Source: Achromobacter pestifer (GTDB taxonomy: Bacteria > Pseudomonadota > Gammaproteobacteria > Burkholderiales > Burkholderiaceae_B). From it: DNA of 64,000 nt. The stretch's first letter is position 1. The number at the start of each line of letters is the position of its first letter. Positions 1-7,858 of this stretch are shown in pieces. The stretch is taken from contig NZ_CADIJX010000004.1 of the NCBI RefSeq assembly GCF_902859625.1, positions 1 to 64,000 of the forward strand. The letters run 5' to 3'. The notes below the pieces were generated by a model, which had not been told where the DNA came from, made no database searches, and saw only the letters and a program-made list of their open reading frames with translations. The position numbers and the translations under genes are program-made.

Positions 1-6
1 CGAATC

Positions 7-215
7 GTAGGATGGGTGTAGCGCGAGAAGCCGGAAACAAGAACACCGGCATATAACGCGCGCAACCCATCAAGCAGCGCGGGCGTCTTTCGGGTGCACG
101 CGCAGCACGATGGGGTGTGCGCGCAGCACGATGGGTTGCACACGCAGCACGATGGGTTGCGCGCGTTCGCCACCAATTTCCTTGCATCGGGTCTTGCGCG
201 CTTCACCCATCCTAC
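7..215. repeat. Compound dispersed repeat, copy A
   Basis: The left end begins GTAGGATGGGTGTAGCGCG and the right end is its near inverse, GCGCTTCACCCATCCTAC. Between them lie an inward CGCGCAACCCATC end (about 60-72) and an outward GATGGGTTGCGCGCG end (about 149-163). The element therefore looks like two oppositely oriented repeat units joined head to head. The same ends recur at 283-449, 27541-27606, 34617-34803 and 49112-49174. No coding function is apparent. Confidence 0.85.
94..156. repeat. Three 21-bp tandem units inside repeat copy A
   Basis: Three consecutive 21-bp units (94-114, 115-135, 136-156) share the core CGCAGCACGATGGG and differ at a few positions. Copy B has only one such unit, so the array expanded after or during duplication. 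It makes an open frame on the plus strand, but that frame is just the translated repeat and is not called as a gene. Confidence 0.85.
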
Positions 216-282
216 GGTGGGTGCGGTGGCTGCGGGAATCCCTGCCCAGCGACCTACTGATCGTCCGATTGATCGGCGAACC

Positions 283-449
283 GTAGGATGGGTGTAGCGC
301 GAGAAACCGGAAACAAGAACACCGGCATCTAACGCGCGCAACCCATCAAGCAGCGCGGGCGCCTTTCGGGTGCACGCGGTGCACGATGGGTTGCGCGCGT
401 TTTCCGGCAATTTTCTTGCATCGGGTCCTGCGCGCTTCACCCATCCTAC
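283..449. repeat. Compound dispersed repeat, copy B
   Basis: This is nearly the same sequence as copy A, in the same orientation 276 bp away, but without the tandem expansion. The ends are again GTAGGATGGGTGTAGCGCG and GCGCTTCACCCATCCTAC. An inverted pair GAAACGTTT (454-462) and AAACGTTTC (482-490) lies between this copy and the ampG stop codon. It could fold downstream of ampG but has no T-tract. Nothing else is visible in bases 1-505. Confidence 0.85.
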
Positions 450-505
450 GGTTGAAACGTTTAATGCGGTTGGCGCAATTCAAACGTTTCGCCCCATTCG
501 CGCTT

Positions 506-1777
506 TCAGCCTGGCCGGTCGCCTTCCTTTTCCATCGTCTCGATCGTGCCGCGCAGGATCTTCAGCAGCACCAGGCCGGGCAGCGCGATCACGACGGTCA
601 GCAGGAAGAACCCGGGCCAGCCAAATTGGCCCACCAACGGTGGCGTAAGGGGTCCGGCCAGATATGTCCGGCCCACCGCCGACAGCGCCGACAGCAGCGC
701 GAACTGCGTGGCTGAAAACCGTTGGCGGCATAGCGCCATCAACAGCCCCACGAAAGAAGCCGTGCCCAGGCCGCCGCACAGATTCTCGATGCCGACGCCG
801 GTTGCCATCAGCCACAGGTTCTTCGGACTGACGGCGATCAGCCAGTACGCCAGGTTGGAGACGGCTTGCAGCAGGCCGAACGCCATCAACGACCGATACA
901 GCCCCCAGCGTGACATCAGCGTTCCGCCCGCCAGCGCCCCCACGATGGTGGCCGCCAGTCCCAGCACCTTGTTCACCGTGCCGACTTCCGTGGGCGTGAA
1001 GCCCGCGCCTCGAATCAGGAAGGTCGTGGACAAGGCGCCCGCAAAGGCGTCGCCCAGCTTGTACAGCACGATCAGCAGCAGGATGGCCAGCGCGCCGCGC
1101 CGGGTGAAGAATTCGTGCAGCGGTTCGCCCACCGCCTCGCGCAGATTGCGCGGCGCACGGGCGACGTGTTCGGGTTCGGGCGCCAGCAATGTGGCCACCG
1201 AGCACAGCAACATCAAGCCGCCCATCAGGACATAGGTGTAGCCCCAACCGATCCACTGGTCCGCCAGGATCAGCGCCAGGCCGCCCGACGCGATCATGGC
1301 AAGCCGGTAGCCCATCACCTTGATGGCGGCGCCAGCGCCACGCTCCTCTTTGCGCAGCACATCCGTGCAATAGGCGTCGAACGCGATGTCCTGCGTGGCA
1401 GACAGAAAGGCCACCAGCACGGCAAGCAAGGCCAGCGACTGAAGCGCCGTTGACGGCGACAGCATGCCCATCGCCATGATGGTGAACGCCAGCAGCAGTT
1501 GCGTCACCAGCATCCAGCCACGACGACGGCCCAGCAAAGGCGGCACATAGCGGTCAACGAATGGCGCCCAAAGGAATTTCAGGGTGTAGGCAGTGCCCAC
1601 CAGGGTCAGGAAGCCGATTTCCTGCAACGGCACGCCTTCCACCGTCGCCCAGGCTTGCAAGGTTCCACTGGTCAGCGCCAACGGCAGTCCACTGGCAAAG
1701 CCCAGGACCAGCAAAGGGGCCACGCGGGGGCTGGTGTAGACGTTGGATACAGCGGTGATGACGGTCTCCTGGAACAC
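506..1777 (-). CDS. ampG: AmpG-type muropeptide MFS transporter
   Basis: This inner-membrane major facilitator protein resembles AmpG, which imports anhydro-muropeptides released by cell-wall turnover for recycling and, in many species, for beta-lactamase induction. The product is hydrophobic throughout, about 423 residues. It opens with the family-like VAPLLVLGFASGLPLAL stretch and contains FLWAPFVDRYVPP, the usual loop of the family. The start is uncertain: a GTG at 1777 is used here. A TTG at 1792 is in frame upstream, and the only good Shine-Dalgarno-like stretch (CAGGAG) lies inside the reading frame just after the GTG. It is convergent to the repeat block and has no evident operon partner. 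Confidence 0.85.
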   Translation of the reverse strand: MFQETVITAVSNVYTSPRVAPLLVLGFASGLPLALTSGTLQAWATVEGVPLQEIGFLTLVGTAYTLKFLWAPFVDRYVPPLLGRRRGWMLVTQLLLAFTIMAMGMLSPSTALQSLALLAVLVAFLSATQDIAFDAYCTDVLRKEERGAGAAIKVMGYRLAMIASGGLALILADQWIGWGYTYVLMGGLMLLCSVATLLAPEPEHVARAPRNLREAVGEPLHEFFTRRGALAILLLIVLYKLGDAFAGALSTTFLIRGAGFTPTEVGTVNKVLGLAATIVGALAGGTLMSRWGLYRSLMAFGLLQAVSNLAYWLIAVSPKNLWLMATGVGIENLCGGLGTASFVGLLMALCRQRFSATQFALLSALSAVGRTYLAGPLTPPLVGQFGWPGFFLLTVVIALPGLVLLKILRGTIETMEKEGDRPG

Positions 1778-1868
1778 GCCGGCACGGCGCAATAGGCGTT
1801 GCGCCGGGGGGCTTGCGGCATTTTAGGGCTTGTTCGCCCGCGCCGTCAGGACGATCGGTGTCGGAATG

Positions 1869-2483
1869 TCAGGGCGACTCGAAGCGGTACACCGCCAGCG
1901 TGCTACGCCAGCTGGGGAACAACTTCACCTCATGACCTTCGTTGAAGGTCGCGCGTTCCAGGATGCGCACGTCCACTTCACCGGCCAACTGTTCAAAGTC
2001 GCGCAGGGTGCACAGGTGGATGTTCGGCGTGTTGTACCACTGGTAGGGCATCTGCCCCGTCACCGGCATGCGGCCGCGCAAGATGGCCCAGCCGTGTGGC
2101 CAATAGCCGAAATTGGGAAAGGACACGATGCCATAGCGCGCCACCCGCGCCATCTCGCGCAGGATGTGCTCGGTGCGGTGCATGGATTGCAGGGTCTGGG
2201 ACAGCACCACGGTGTCGAACTGCTTATCGTCGAACAGCGCCAGCCCGTCTTCCAGGTTCTGCTGGATCACCTCGACCCCGCGACGCACGCAGGCGATCAC
2301 GCAGGTATCGTCCAGCTCCACGCCCGCGCCCCGCACCTGGCGGTGGTCGCGCAGGTGCGCCAGCAGTGCGCCGTCGCCGCAGCCCAGGTCCAGGACGCGG
2401 CTGCCGGGTTCGATCCATCCGGCAATGCGCGCCAAGTCGGGCCGCAGCGCGCTATGGGCATAGCGAGGGGTCACAGGAGTCAT
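1869..2483 (-). CDS. metW: Methionine biosynthesis protein MetW
   Basis: A class I SAM-methyltransferase-like protein of 204 residues. The glycine-rich motif [12 protein letters not shown] lies near residue 32, followed by the family-typical [12 protein letters not shown] segment and SFPNFGYW. MetW is found beside metX in many proteobacteria and is thought to support MetX activity in homoserine acylation; its exact biochemical role is less certain. Here its ATG overlaps the metX TGA by four bases (ATGA), so translation is probably coupled and the two proteins are made together. Confidence 0.92.
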   Translation of the reverse strand: MTPVTPRYAHSALRPDLARIAGWIEPGSRVLDLGCGDGALLAHLRDHRQVRGAGVELDDTCVIACVRRGVEVIQQNLEDGLALFDDKQFDTVVLSQTLQSMHRTEHILREMARVARYGIVSFPNFGYWPHGWAILRGRMPVTGQMPYQWYNTPNIHLCTLRDFEQLAGEVDVRILERATFNEGHEVKLFPSWRSTLAVYRFESP

Positions 2484-3742
2484 TCGGAGCGTCCTTCGGT
2501 CGGGGCGGCCGCGCCGCCAAGCCCAAGCTCGCGCGCGATGCGTTCGTAATAGCCGCGAACCACGGCATGGTAGCGCGCGTCTTCCAGCAGGAAGGCGTCG
2601 TGGCCATGCGGCGCGTCGATTTCAGCGTAGGTCACGGGGCTGGCATTCTTCAACAGCGCCCGCACGATTTCGCGTGACCGCTCGGGCGGAAAACGCCAAT
2701 CGGTTGAAAACGACACCAGCAGGAAATCGGACTTGGCCGGTGCCAGCGCGCGCGCCAGGTCACCGCCGGTCGTGCGGGCCGGATCAAAATAGTCCAGCGC
2801 GCGCGTGATCAGCAGATAGGTGTTGGCGTCGAAATAGCGGGTGAACTTTTCGCCCTGGTAGCGCAGGTACGACTCCACCTCGAATTCGACGTCGTAGCCG
2901 TAGTGATAGGCGCCGTTTTCGGCGGGCGCGCGTTGCGCGCGGCCGAATTTCTCGGCCATGTCGTCGTCCGACAGGTAGGTGATGTGGCCGATCATGCGCG
3001 CCACCGACAGGCCACGGCGTGGCACCGTGTCCTGCGCGTAGTAGTCGCCGCCGTGGAAATCCGGATCGGTGATGATGGCGCGGCGCGCGACCTCATTGAA
3101 GCCGATATTCTGCGCCGACAGGCGCGGCGTGCTGGCGATCACCACGCAGTTGGCCACACGGTCGGGCAAGGTGATGGCCCAGCTGAGCGCCTGCATGCCG
3201 CCCAACGATCCGCCCATCACCGCCGCAAAGCGTTCGATGCCGAAATGGTCAGCCACACGGGCTTGCGCACGCACCCAGTCTTCCACCGTCAGCACTGGAA
3301 ACGCGGCACCCCAGGGCTTGCCGGTGGCCGGATTGATGCTGGCCGGCCCTGTCGAACCAAAGCAGGAGCCCAGGTTGTTCACGCCGATCACGAAGAAGAT
3401 ATTGGTGTCCACCGGCTTGCCGGGGCCGACCATGTTGTCCCACCAGCCGACGTCGCTGGGGTTGTCGGCCGCCTGCCCCGCCACGTGGTGCGACGCATTG
3501 AGCGCATGGCAGATCAGGACCGCGTTGGTGCGCTGGGCGTTGAGCGTGCCGTAGGTTTCCACGGCCAGTTCGTAGGCCGCCAGCGACTGGCCGCTGAGCA
3601 AAGGCAGCGGCTCATCGAAACGGATGAAAGTAGGTGCGACCAGGCCGACGGTACCGGGATCAACGGTGTCGGAAGTCGTGACGGTGGCGGGAACGAACCC
3701 GCTGGCCGAATCACCGGCCAAATGTTGGGCAGGAGTGGTCAT
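2480..3742 (-). CDS. metX: Homoserine O-acyltransferase MetX
   Basis: This alpha/beta-hydrolase-fold enzyme transfers an acetyl or succinyl group from acyl-CoA to homoserine, the first dedicated step of methionine synthesis. The 420-residue product has the nucleophile elbow GGSLGGM (Ser179) and candidate partners Asp348 (STDW) and His381 (HGHD). The conserved segment [12 protein letters not shown] is also present. MetX proteins encoded with MetW often use succinyl-CoA, but the acyl donor cannot be decided here. The start is supported by a GAGG sequence upstream. metW follows with a four-base overlap. The first about 35 residues are a variable extension. Confidence 0.93.
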   Translation of the reverse strand: MTTPAQHLAGDSASGFVPATVTTSDTVDPGTVGLVAPTFIRFDEPLPLLSGQSLAAYELAVETYGTLNAQRTNAVLICHALNASHHVAGQAADNPSDVGWWDNMVGPGKPVDTNIFFVIGVNNLGSCFGSTGPASINPATGKPWGAAFPVLTVEDWVRAQARVADHFGIERFAAVMGGSLGGMQALSWAITLPDRVANCVVIASTPRLSAQNIGFNEVARRAIITDPDFHGGDYYAQDTVPRRGLSVARMIGHITYLSDDDMAEKFGRAQRAPAENGAYHYGYDVEFEVESYLRYQGEKFTRYFDANTYLLITRALDYFDPARTTGGDLARALAPAKSDFLLVSFSTDWRFPPERSREIVRALLKNASPVTYAEIDAPHGHDAFLLEDARYHAVVRGYYERIARELGLGGAAAPTEGRSE

Positions 3743-3936
3743 ACGGACCTCTTTAGCTGGATTTATTGGAAGGCGCCCGCAAGCGGATCAGGCAAATCGG
3801 CGCCGAAATATGGATAGTGCGAAAAGAATTCTAGCACTGCTTGCGGGCGCAGCCATTGCCCGCACGCTGGTGGGACAATAGCCAATACCGGCGGCGCCCC
3901 CAACCGATCGCGGCGCGCGCCCCTGACAGGAAGGAT

Positions 3937-4944
3937 ATGGCTCACATCTATCTGGACGAACTTCAGCACCTGGCGGCGGCCGGCCTGGCCGCCGCTGGCG
4001 CCAACCCGGCAATGGCCGACAGCACCGCCCGCGCGCTGGTCTTCGCCGAAAGCCAGGGCATCAGTTCCCACGGTCTGTCGCGCGTGCCGTTCTACGCCGG
4101 CCACCTGCGGGCCGGCCGCGCCATCGGTTCGGCCGTGCCACGCATCGTGCATGAACGCGGCGGCGCGGCACTGATCGACGCGGGCTCAGGCCTGGCCTTC
4201 CCCGCCTGCGCCCTGGCCGTGGAACAAGCCGCCACGCGGGCCCGCGAACACGGCATCGCCTTCATCGGCGTGGCCAACAGCCACCACTTTGGCGAAGCGG
4301 GCTACCACCTGGAAGCCTTGGCCGATTCCGGTCTGGTGGCGCTGGCGCTCAGCAATTCGCCGGCCGCCATGCCCGCCTGGGGCGGCAAACGCCCCCTGTT
4401 CGGCACCAACCCCATCGCCGCGGTCTTTCCCCGCCGCAACGGCGCGCGCCTGGTGATCGACCTGTCGCTGTCGCAAGTGGCGCGCGGCAAGCTGATGATC
4501 GCCGCGCGCGACAACCAGCCCATTCCGCTGGGCTGGGCGCTGGACGCGGACGGCCAGCCCACCACGGACCCCAAGGCCGGCCTGGCCGGCAGCATGCTGC
4601 CCGCGGGCGGCGTCAAAGGCGCCATGCTGGCGCTGATCGTGGAACTGCTGGCCTGCGCGCTGACCGGCGCGCACTTCGGTTTCGAGACGGAATCGTTCTT
4701 TGTCGACGCAGGCGGCCCCGCCCGGCTGGGGCAAGCCTTCATGGCGATCGACCCCGGCGCGCTGGCCGGCAACGACACCTATCTTGAGCGCGTCGAAACG
4801 CTGGTGGACGCCATGCTGGAAGACGAAGGCGTGCGCCTGCCCGGCGACCGCCGCCGCAAACTGCGCGACGCGGCCCTCAAGCACGGCGTGGACATACCCG
4901 ATTCGCTCATGGCCCAGTTGCGGGCGATGGCGGGCGTGGCCTGA
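3937..4944 (+). CDS. Malate/L-lactate dehydrogenase (Ldh_2) family oxidoreductase
   Basis: An NAD(P)-dependent oxidoreductase of the Ldh_2 family, which includes malate, ureidoglycolate and delta1-piperideine-2-carboxylate reductases. Family signatures visible are GISSHGLSRVPFY near residue 40, FIGVANSHHFGEAGY near 110 and PLFGTNPIAAVFPR near 155. The length of 335 residues fits the family. The ATG at 3937 is preceded by AGGAAGG at ideal spacing, although the frame stays open 96 bases further upstream. Substrate is unknown. The gene stands alone, divergent from metX and convergent with the AEC permease gene. Confidence 0.85.
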   Translation: MAHIYLDELQHLAAAGLAAAGANPAMADSTARALVFAESQGISSHGLSRVPFYAGHLRAGRAIGSAVPRIVHERGGAALIDAGSGLAFPACALAVEQAATRAREHGIAFIGVANSHHFGEAGYHLEALADSGLVALALSNSPAAMPAWGGKRPLFGTNPIAAVFPRRNGARLVIDLSLSQVARGKLMIAARDNQPIPLGWALDADGQPTTDPKAGLAGSMLPAGGVKGAMLALIVELLACALTGAHFGFETESFFVDAGGPARLGQAFMAIDPGALAGNDTYLERVETLVDAMLEDEGVRLPGDRRRKLRDAALKHGVDIPDSLMAQLRAMAGVA

Positions 4945-4965
4945 CACCGCAATGCGCCCCGGCGG

Positions 4966-5865
4966 CTATGCCCCGTGGTGCGTGAACCACAGCATCAAGG
5001 GCGCCAGCAGCAGGAACACCACCGTGGACACCAGCACCGCGCCGGCCGCGGTGTCGCCCAACGGGGTGTAGCGCTTGGCGTACATGTAGCTGACCACGGC
5101 GCATGGCATCGCCATCTGCAAGGTCAGCGCGCCCGCCAGGACAGGCTCCAGGTCCAGCGCCCACACCACCACCAGCCCGGCGGCCAGGCCCACCCCCAGC
5201 CGGATCGCCCCCACCTTGGCGCCGTCGCGCAAGCCGTTGGACGGGATCAGCGCCAGCGCGTGGCCCAGGCTCAGCAGCATCAGCGGCACCGTCACGGCGC
5301 CCAGCATGCGGGCGGTCTCGATCAGCCAGTCCGGCACGGGGATGTGCAGCATGCGCAGCGCCACCGCCACGACCGACGCCAGCAGGATCGGGCTTTTCCA
5401 GCTGCCCTTGGTATTCACTCCCGGCAACAGCCGCACGGCGATCGTGTGCATGACAAAGGAATTCACCGCGAAGAACGCCACCGCCACCGACAGGCCGGCG
5501 TCGCCAAACGCCAGCTGCGAAATCGGCAGGCCCAGGTTGCCGGCATTGGGCAGGAATGCCGTGGGCAGCAACGTGCGCACCGGCAGCTTCCACACCTTCA
5601 ACAGCAACGCGCCAACCACCGCGCACAACAACAACGCCAACAGCGTGGCCACGGCCACATCGGCCAGCGCGCGGTCATCCAGGTGAGTCGTGACGAACGT
5701 GTGGAACACCAAGGCTGGCGTCGTCACCGACGTCACCAGGGTGGTGATGAACGTGCCGCCAAACGGAATATCGCGCTTTCCCCAGAACACCCCGATGCCC
5801 ACGCAGGTCAGCAAAGGCAGCATCAGCACAATGGCTGACAGGTAAAACTGGGCGATGGCCAACAT
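4966..5865 (-). CDS. AEC family (auxin efflux carrier-type) transporter
   Basis: A 299-residue integral membrane protein with about ten hydrophobic segments. It resembles the AEC/malonate permease family. The segments FLPNAGNLGLPISQLAFG (near residue 105) and LTLQMAMPCAVVSYMYAKRY (near 255) are typical of the two inverted halves of these carriers. Bacterial members move organic acids or small metabolites, and the substrate is not predictable here. It is convergent with the Ldh_2-family gene (21 bases apart), so a functional link between dehydrogenase and carrier is possible but not shown. The start codon has only a weak ribosome-binding site. Confidence 0.85.
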   Translation of the reverse strand: MLAIAQFYLSAIVLMLPLLTCVGIGVFWGKRDIPFGGTFITTLVTSVTTPALVFHTFVTTHLDDRALADVAVATLLALLLCAVVGALLLKVWKLPVRTLLPTAFLPNAGNLGLPISQLAFGDAGLSVAVAFFAVNSFVMHTIAVRLLPGVNTKGSWKSPILLASVVAVALRMLHIPVPDWLIETARMLGAVTVPLMLLSLGHALALIPSNGLRDGAKVGAIRLGVGLAAGLVVVWALDLEPVLAGALTLQMAMPCAVVSYMYAKRYTPLGDTAAGAVLVSTVVFLLLAPLMLWFTHHGA

Positions 5866-5986
5866 ACGACTATTCCGTCAGAGATAAAGAGATCGATGCG
5901 CCGCGGCATCAATGCTTGCCCGCTGGCGGCAAGGACCGCAGCATGGGGCAACACGTCAACTACAGGGCATCCCGCCCCTCGCCACC

Positions 5987-6325
5987 ATGACCGCCATCCG
6001 CCGCTTGTCCGCGTACCGCCCATCGTTGCAGGCGTCCTTGCAGGTACCGTCCCAGCCCCTATCCGCCCAGCATCCGCCGATCTCGCCGCTGACCTCGCTT
6101 TCCGCGCCACCCGTCGTGAAAGCGCTGTCCGACCGCCAGGCCGCGTGCCTGTATTGGTCAGCCGCCGGCAAGACCAGCTGGGAAACCGCCCGCATCCTGG
6201 GCGTCAGCGAAAGCACCGTTAATTTCCATCTGCACAACGCCTGCGCCAAGCTCGGTGTGCGGGGCCGCCGGGCCGCGGTCGTCGCGGCGCTGCGCCAAGG
6301 GCTGCTGGATGCCGTCACGGCTTGA
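5987..6325 (+). CDS. Small LuxR-type HTH protein without sensory domain
   Basis: The C-terminal half is a clear GerE/LuxR helix-turn-helix: LSDRQAACLYW, then ARILGVSESTVNFHL, then KLGVRGRRAAVVAAL. The N-terminal about 45 residues are rich in Pro, Ser and Gln and match no sensor domain that I recognise. At 112 residues it is about half the size of quorum-sensing LuxR proteins, although the HTH most resembles theirs. An ATG at 5912 is in frame and would add 25 residues, but neither start has a good Shine-Dalgarno sequence. It may be a stand-alone DNA-binding protein or the remnant of a larger regulator. Its 3' end overlaps the convergent lipoprotein gene by 11 bases. Confidence 0.65.
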   Translation: MTAIRRLSAYRPSLQASLQVPSQPLSAQHPPISPLTSLSAPPVVKALSDRQAACLYWSAAGKTSWETARILGVSESTVNFHLHNACAKLGVRGRRAAVVAALRQGLLDAVTA

Positions 6326-6845
6326 TGGGTTTGGCCGGATTGATCACCACTGATCGCAAGAATTCACGGGCACGCTCCGCCGGCAGGCTTTCTTCGGTGC
6401 CGGCTGCCACCGCCTCGATCAGCATGGTATCGGTCACCCAGACCTTGGCCTGCAACCACCCTGGCTTGCCCATGGCCTTGCCTCGCACCTCGATATCCTG
6501 CCCGTAGGCCGGCCATTCCGTGGGCGGCGGGGCTTGCATGTTGGCGTACAGCGAGTGCATCAAGGCCATGCCCAGCGCCTGCTTGGCCACCGGGTCCGCC
6601 ACGATCTCCGGCGGCAGGGGGGCGGATCCGATGGCAAACACGGCTTCTCCCACGGTGGCGGTAGCCAGGGTAAAACGCAAAGTGTGGGCATCCAGACGCA
6701 GGTCGCGGGTGTCCGTCATGACCCGGTCGGGGAACGCAGCGCGCACGTGGCCGTCCGCCACATCGACTTCCCGCCAGTTGTAACGGGGCGAGCAGGCAGC
6801 CAGCACCAGCGCCAACCCCACAAAGAGGCCGGCTTTCTTGAACAT
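6315..6845 (-). CDS. Predicted lipoprotein of unknown function
   Basis: A 176-residue protein whose N-terminus is a lipoprotein signal peptide: charged MFKK, a hydrophobic stretch, then the lipobox VLAAC (Cys at about residue 18). It is therefore probably anchored in the outer or inner membrane facing the periplasm. The mature part has no motif that I recognise. I chose the ATG at 6845 because it gives a normal signal peptide; an ATG at 6872 adds nine residues. The frame stays open far upstream (to 7691), but that part is antisense to the hydrolase gene and is not coding. It is divergent from the alpha/beta hydrolase gene. Confidence 0.8.
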   Translation of the reverse strand: MFKKAGLFVGLALVLAACSPRYNWREVDVADGHVRAAFPDRVMTDTRDLRLDAHTLRFTLATATVGEAVFAIGSAPLPPEIVADPVAKQALGMALMHSLYANMQAPPPTEWPAYGQDIEVRGKAMGKPGWLQAKVWVTDTMLIEAVAAGTEESLPAERAREFLRSVVINPAKPIKP

Positions 6846-6917
6846 GAAACGAAACAGCGATGAAATCGTCATTACCCGAGGACCTGGACGGTCTATCCAT
6901 TTCAAGGAATCCAGAAA

Positions 6918-7826
6918 TTGTCGCCGATTTCCATGACCCCCGCGCCCGACGGCACCCCTTTGGCCAATTATGTGTGGCCCGCCGCCCCAAATGTGCCCCC
7001 GCCGATCACCGGCCCGGGCACCCCCAGCGTCTATCTGCTGCACGGACTGAGCGAACATGCCGGGCGCTATGACCGCCTGGCCCGCTGGCTGACGGCGCGC
7101 GGCTGGACCGTGGGCGCGCACGACCATCGTGGCCACGGCCGCTCGGGCGGCCCGGCCGCCACGCTGAGCCACCAGGAAGACCTGGTCACGGACGCCGTGG
7201 ACCGGCTGCGCGCCTGGACCCAGGCCCAGGGCCGCCCGCCCATCCTGTTGGCCCACAGCCTGGGCGCACTGGTGGCCGTGCGAATCGCCCTCCGCCGCAT
7301 GGTCGAACTGGACGCCCTGGTGCTCAGTTCGCCGCCTTTTGTGGTGCACGTGCCACAGTGGGTGCGTCGCACCCTGACCTGGATGTCCCTGCATGCGCCC
7401 GACGTCCGCATGCCGCACGGCTTGGCCACCGCCCGGATTTCGCATGACCGGGCCGTCGTGAAAGCCTACCGCTCCGACCCGCTGGTGCGGCGACGCATGA
7501 CGGGCCGGTTGGCCCGCTTCGTGGACGAAGGCGGTCAGGACGCCCTGCGCGAGGCCGGGCTGCTGCCCTGCCGGACCCTGCTGATGGTGGCGGGCGACGA
7601 CTCCATCGTCGCCGCCGAGGGCAGCCGCCAGTTCGCCCAGCGGGCGCCCGCCGAATTGCTGACGCTGCGCTGGTACGACACCGCCTGGCACGAGATTTTC
7701 AATGAAACGGCCCCCATTTCAGATCCGGTTTATGCTGATCTGGACGAGTGGCTGGCGCGTACGGCTCAGGCATTGTCCCTGCGCCCAGTACTGGCTCCCT
7801 CGGCACAGGAGGCCGGCACCCCGTAA
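6918..7826 (+). CDS. Alpha/beta hydrolase, monoacylglycerol-lipase-like
   Basis: A serine hydrolase of the Hydrolase_4 (monoacylglycerol lipase/lysophospholipase) type. The oxyanion segment YLLHGLSEHAGRY lies near residue 40, HDHRGHGRSGG near 75 and the nucleophile elbow AHSLGAL near 115. Candidate Asp and His are in VAGDDSIV and TAWHEIFNE near the C-terminus. The TTG at 6918 is chosen because AAGGA sits nine bases upstream; the ATG at 6933 is an alternative giving a protein five residues shorter. The gene is followed 32 bases later by gshA on the same strand. Natural substrate is unknown. Confidence 0.85.
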   Translation: MSPISMTPAPDGTPLANYVWPAAPNVPPPITGPGTPSVYLLHGLSEHAGRYDRLARWLTARGWTVGAHDHRGHGRSGGPAATLSHQEDLVTDAVDRLRAWTQAQGRPPILLAHSLGALVAVRIALRRMVELDALVLSSPPFVVHVPQWVRRTLTWMSLHAPDVRMPHGLATARISHDRAVVKAYRSDPLVRRRMTGRLARFVDEGGQDALREAGLLPCRTLLMVAGDDSIVAAEGSRQFAQRAPAELLTLRWYDTAWHEIFNETAPISDPVYADLDEWLARTAQALSLRPVLAPSAQEAGTP

Positions 7827-7858
7827 AATCCGGCGACAGACCCCAACGAGAAGAATCC

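Noticed and set aside
94-648. Open frames of 67, 92 and 109 codons on the plus strand
   Set aside because: They translate the dispersed repeats and the antisense strand of ampG. No ribosome-binding site or recognisable protein was seen.
3743-3936. Riboswitch upstream of metX
   Set aside because: I looked for SAM- or SAH-type elements but could not identify conserved stems, only a short GC-rich inverted repeat near 3841-3864.
6846-7691. N-terminal extension of the lipoprotein gene to 458 codons
   Set aside because: The extension is antisense to the alpha/beta hydrolase gene and would bury the clear lipoprotein signal peptide.
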